A stretch of DNA of 14,992 nt from assembly GCA_001873075.1 (NCBI GenBank), contig MNYL01000218.1, positions 1-14,992 on the forward strand, given 5' to 3'. The notes beneath the pieces are model-generated. The model saw only the letters and a list, made by a program, of their open reading frames with translations, had not been told where the DNA came from and ran no database searches. The position numbers and the translations under genes were made by a program. How positions within the stretch are numbered: position 1 is the first letter of the stretch; each line of letters starts with the position of its first letter. Below, piece after piece: positions 13,134 to 14,992 of this stretch. Source of the stretch: Fibrobacteres bacterium CG2_30_45_31 (GTDB lineage Bacteria; Fibrobacterota; Fibrobacteria; Fibrobacterales; Fibrobacteraceae).

Positions 13134-14513
13134 CTACTTTAAGAAAAGTCCAATTTTTCCAAAATCTAAAAACGTAATAAAGACGAAGAAAGAAATGAAA
13201 AATGCGAACGCAATTTTTTGAATAATAATCTGCTTATTTCGAGATACCGGATGTCCTCGCAATTTTTCAAGTGCTAAGAACATCAGTAAACCACCATCCG
13301 TAATTGCCAACGGAAGCAAGTTCATTACACCTAAATTTATGCTAATCAATGCTAAAAGCATCAAAAATTGATCAAAGCCGTTCATCCAAACTTTGCCCAT
13401 AACAGCCACAATCGTGAGGGGTCCCGAGAAAGCATCTGCTTTCACCTGTCGCTGAGCCATCCGCTTGAAATAACGGAATATACTTGTAGTCATTTTCCAA
13501 CTGGTTCCACAAGCTTTCAAAGTAGCATCGGGCAGATTCCTCTGTACTAAATGGGTTTCTTTAAACATAACGTATGTCATATTGATACCCACCATGTAAC
13601 GCTTATACTCTTCGTTGTATTTCGCCTGAGCAGAAGTGAGAAGCGTGTCATTTCCTCGACGCAACATGAAAAGTAAATCACCACCATTGGAGCCATTGAT
13701 AATGTCTACCACATCTTCATATTTTGTGATATGACGATGATTCACTTCTAATATTGTATCCCCTTTTTGGATTCCTGCAATGAAAGCGCTTGTGGAGGAG
13801 AGGGGCGTTTCTCTCACAACCACACGATGTCTTGGATAAATACCAGCATCTCCAACACCCATTTCAATAGGCTTTCCCAAAGAATCATCACTCGGAATAG
13901 TCATTTCTTGTGGAACCATACTCAGAGAGAGTGTATCCCCATCACGGAGAATCCGGAAAGGAACTTTGGTTCCAAGGCGAATTCCCACCCGTTCCCGAAA
14001 ATCGTCCCAACCTAAAGTAGGCTTCCCTTCCAACTCAAAAATTGTATCTCCAGGAAGAACGCCTGCAAGTTCAGCAGAAGAACCCTGAGCGACGAATCCT
14101 ATCACCAAGCGCTCCGAATCGGCTTCTTCAACGCCCTTCAAATAAAGGCCAATGAGTAAAAGGAAGGCAAAAAGAATATTCACAAAAGGGCCAGCAAAAG
14201 CAATGGCGGCTCGTATCCCAACCGATTTTGCAACAAAAGCATCAGGGCCCAGTGCTTCGCCTTCTTTCCCATCTTCTGGATCCTCTCCAGCCATGGCTAC
14301 ATAGCCACCAAAGGGAATCATGGAAATACAATATTCCGTTTCACCTTTACGAAATTTTATCAGTTTTTTCCCAAAACCAATGGAAAAAGTATTGACACGA
14401 ACCCCGCTTTTTTTTGCGACCAAAAAATGACCAAGTTCGTGAATAAACACCAAGAAGCTCAGGCCAAATAACCCGAGAACAAACATCAAAATATTTTCAA
14501 AAATATTCACCAT
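13134..14513 (-). CDS. rseP: RseP-type site-2 intramembrane zinc metalloprotease
   Basis: The 459-aa inner-membrane protease belongs to the site-2 family, which cuts membrane-bound anti-sigma factors and cleared signal peptides. The zinc motif HELGHF (25-30) lies in the first membrane helix; the second metal-ligand motif NLLPLAITDGG (398-408) lies in the third, matching NxxPxxxxDGG. Two PDZ-like regions are visible, at about 140-200 (GSSAELAGVLPGDTI) and about 238-290 (SAFIAGIQKGDTILEVN). FSGPLTIV (362-369) is conserved near the last helices. It lies directly after dxr, as in many bacteria, and just before purD. No good ribosome binding site precedes the ATG; an ATG at codon 10 is possible but would cut into the first helix. 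Confidence 0.94.
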   Translation of the reverse strand: MVNIFENILMFVLGLFGLSFLVFIHELGHFLVAKKSGVRVNTFSIGFGKKLIKFRKGETEYCISMIPFGGYVAMAGEDPEDGKEGEALGPDAFVAKSVGIRAAIAFAGPFVNILFAFLLLIGLYLKGVEEADSERLVIGFVAQGSSAELAGVLPGDTIFELEGKPTLGWDDFRERVGIRLGTKVPFRILRDGDTLSLSMVPQEMTIPSDDSLGKPIEMGVGDAGIYPRHRVVVRETPLSSTSAFIAGIQKGDTILEVNHRHITKYEDVVDIINGSNGGDLLFMLRRGNDTLLTSAQAKYNEEYKRYMVGINMTYVMFKETHLVQRNLPDATLKACGTSWKMTTSIFRYFKRMAQRQVKADAFSGPLTIVAVMGKVWMNGFDQFLMLLALISINLGVMNLLPLAITDGGLLMFLALEKLRGHPVSRNKQIIIQKIAFAFFISFFVFITFLDFGKIGLFLK

Positions 14514-14651
14514 AAGAACAATTTAGAAAATGCAAACCAAAGTACACACAAAAAGAACGCTCCAATATGCAGATCGTTCAATCTAATAGAAATCCATGAA
14601 AAAAATTTAAGTTCCCTCGCCTTCAAACACACTCCAAGATCGCCCAATCAC

Positions 14652-14665
14652 AAGGCAGAAGCCTT
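14652..14665. other. Small hairpin after dxr
   Basis: AAGGC-AGAA-GCCTT forms a 5-bp stem with a 4-base loop right after the dxr stop, without a T run. Too weak to call a terminator; dxr and rseP may still be co-transcribed across the 153-base gap. Confidence 0.25.
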
Positions 14666-14666
14666 A

Positions 14667-14992
14667 TTAGTTTATCAAACTAACCGCGATTTTTCTTGCT
14701 TCCGTATCCGCAGCAAGAGCGTGGGAAAGATCTAAACGGCCCTGAATTGTGGGCGCCCTCGCCATGATCGTTTCCAAATGACGAGGAATATCCATAAATC
14801 CAATATTTCCATTCAAGAAGGCTTCCACAAGGATCTCATTTGCAGCATTCATCATCGCGGGCACAACTCCACCCAGTTTCCCCGCTTCAAACGCAAGAGC
14901 AAGACACGGAAACTTTTTAAAATCTGGAGCAAAAAATGTTAATTTGGCAAGAGCCGGTAAATCAAGATGAGCGGACGCTAAAAGAAGACGTT
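14667..14992 (-). CDS. dxr: 1-deoxy-D-xylulose 5-phosphate reductoisomerase, C-terminal part (runs off the right edge)
   Basis: The last 107 residues of Dxr are visible. Dxr makes 2-C-methyl-D-erythritol 4-phosphate from DXP with NADPH, the committed step of the non-mevalonate isoprenoid pathway. LTFFAPDFKKFPCLALAFEA matches the conserved FxxPDxxxFPCLxLA segment, and GGVVPAMMNAANEILVEAFLNG matches the GGxxPxxxNAANExxVxxFL segment that lines the active site. The remainder is the C-terminal helical domain. The gene ends in TAATAA. It precedes rseP on the same strand, a common bacterial order (dxr-rseP), which supports both calls. The N-terminal NADPH-binding and catalytic domains lie outside the window. 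Confidence 0.93.
   Translation of the reverse strand, partial: RLLLASAHLDLPALAKLTFFAPDFKKFPCLALAFEAGKLGGVVPAMMNAANEILVEAFLNGNIGFMDIPRHLETIMARAPTIQGRLDLSHALAADTEARKIAVSLIN

Overview
The window looks like a bacterial chromosome with two regions of different character. The right part (about 9.57-14.99 kb) is balanced in base composition and densely packed, with every gene on the minus strand. In transcription order it holds the 3' end of dxr (isoprenoid synthesis), an RseP-type site-2 protease, purD, purE, a DUF3108 envelope protein and an outer-membrane beta-barrel protein. The signal-peptide proteins, the beta-barrel protein and the DUF3108 family point to a Gram-negative bacterium. My best guess, from recollection of similar proteins and not from a search, is a Fibrobacter-like lineage.

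The left part (1 to about 9.4 kb) is AT-rich and accessory. From the left edge it holds the start of a RhuM-family gene, then hsdS and hsdM of a type I restriction-modification system, all on the minus strand. The hsdR gene is not in view. Just after the hsdS stop codon, in the same frame, lies a leftover second copy of an HsdS C-terminal tail. This is a scar of allele exchange at the specificity gene.

Next comes what looks like an integrated mobile element. It carries a small protein of a plasmid/ICE-like type (85 aa), a free-standing RadC-like JAB/MPN protein, a small unknown ORF, and about 0.9 kb of very AT-rich non-coding DNA built from degenerate repeats of about 330 bp. After that come an HUH rolling-circle-type replication initiator (minus strand) and two unrelated tyrosine recombinases that converge tail to tail with overlapping 3' ends. 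A perfect 10-bp inverted repeat spans the ribosome binding site and start of rep, and several other short palindromes sit between the genes.

My reading is an integrated element that replicates, or once replicated, by a rolling-circle mechanism (plasmid or ssDNA-phage ancestry). Its origin-like sequences flank rep, and two recombinases could serve integration and excision. The right boundary should lie between the second recombinase and the terminator of the beta-barrel gene. I could not find att repeats or a tRNA target, so the left boundary, and whether the type I RM locus belongs to the same island, stay open.
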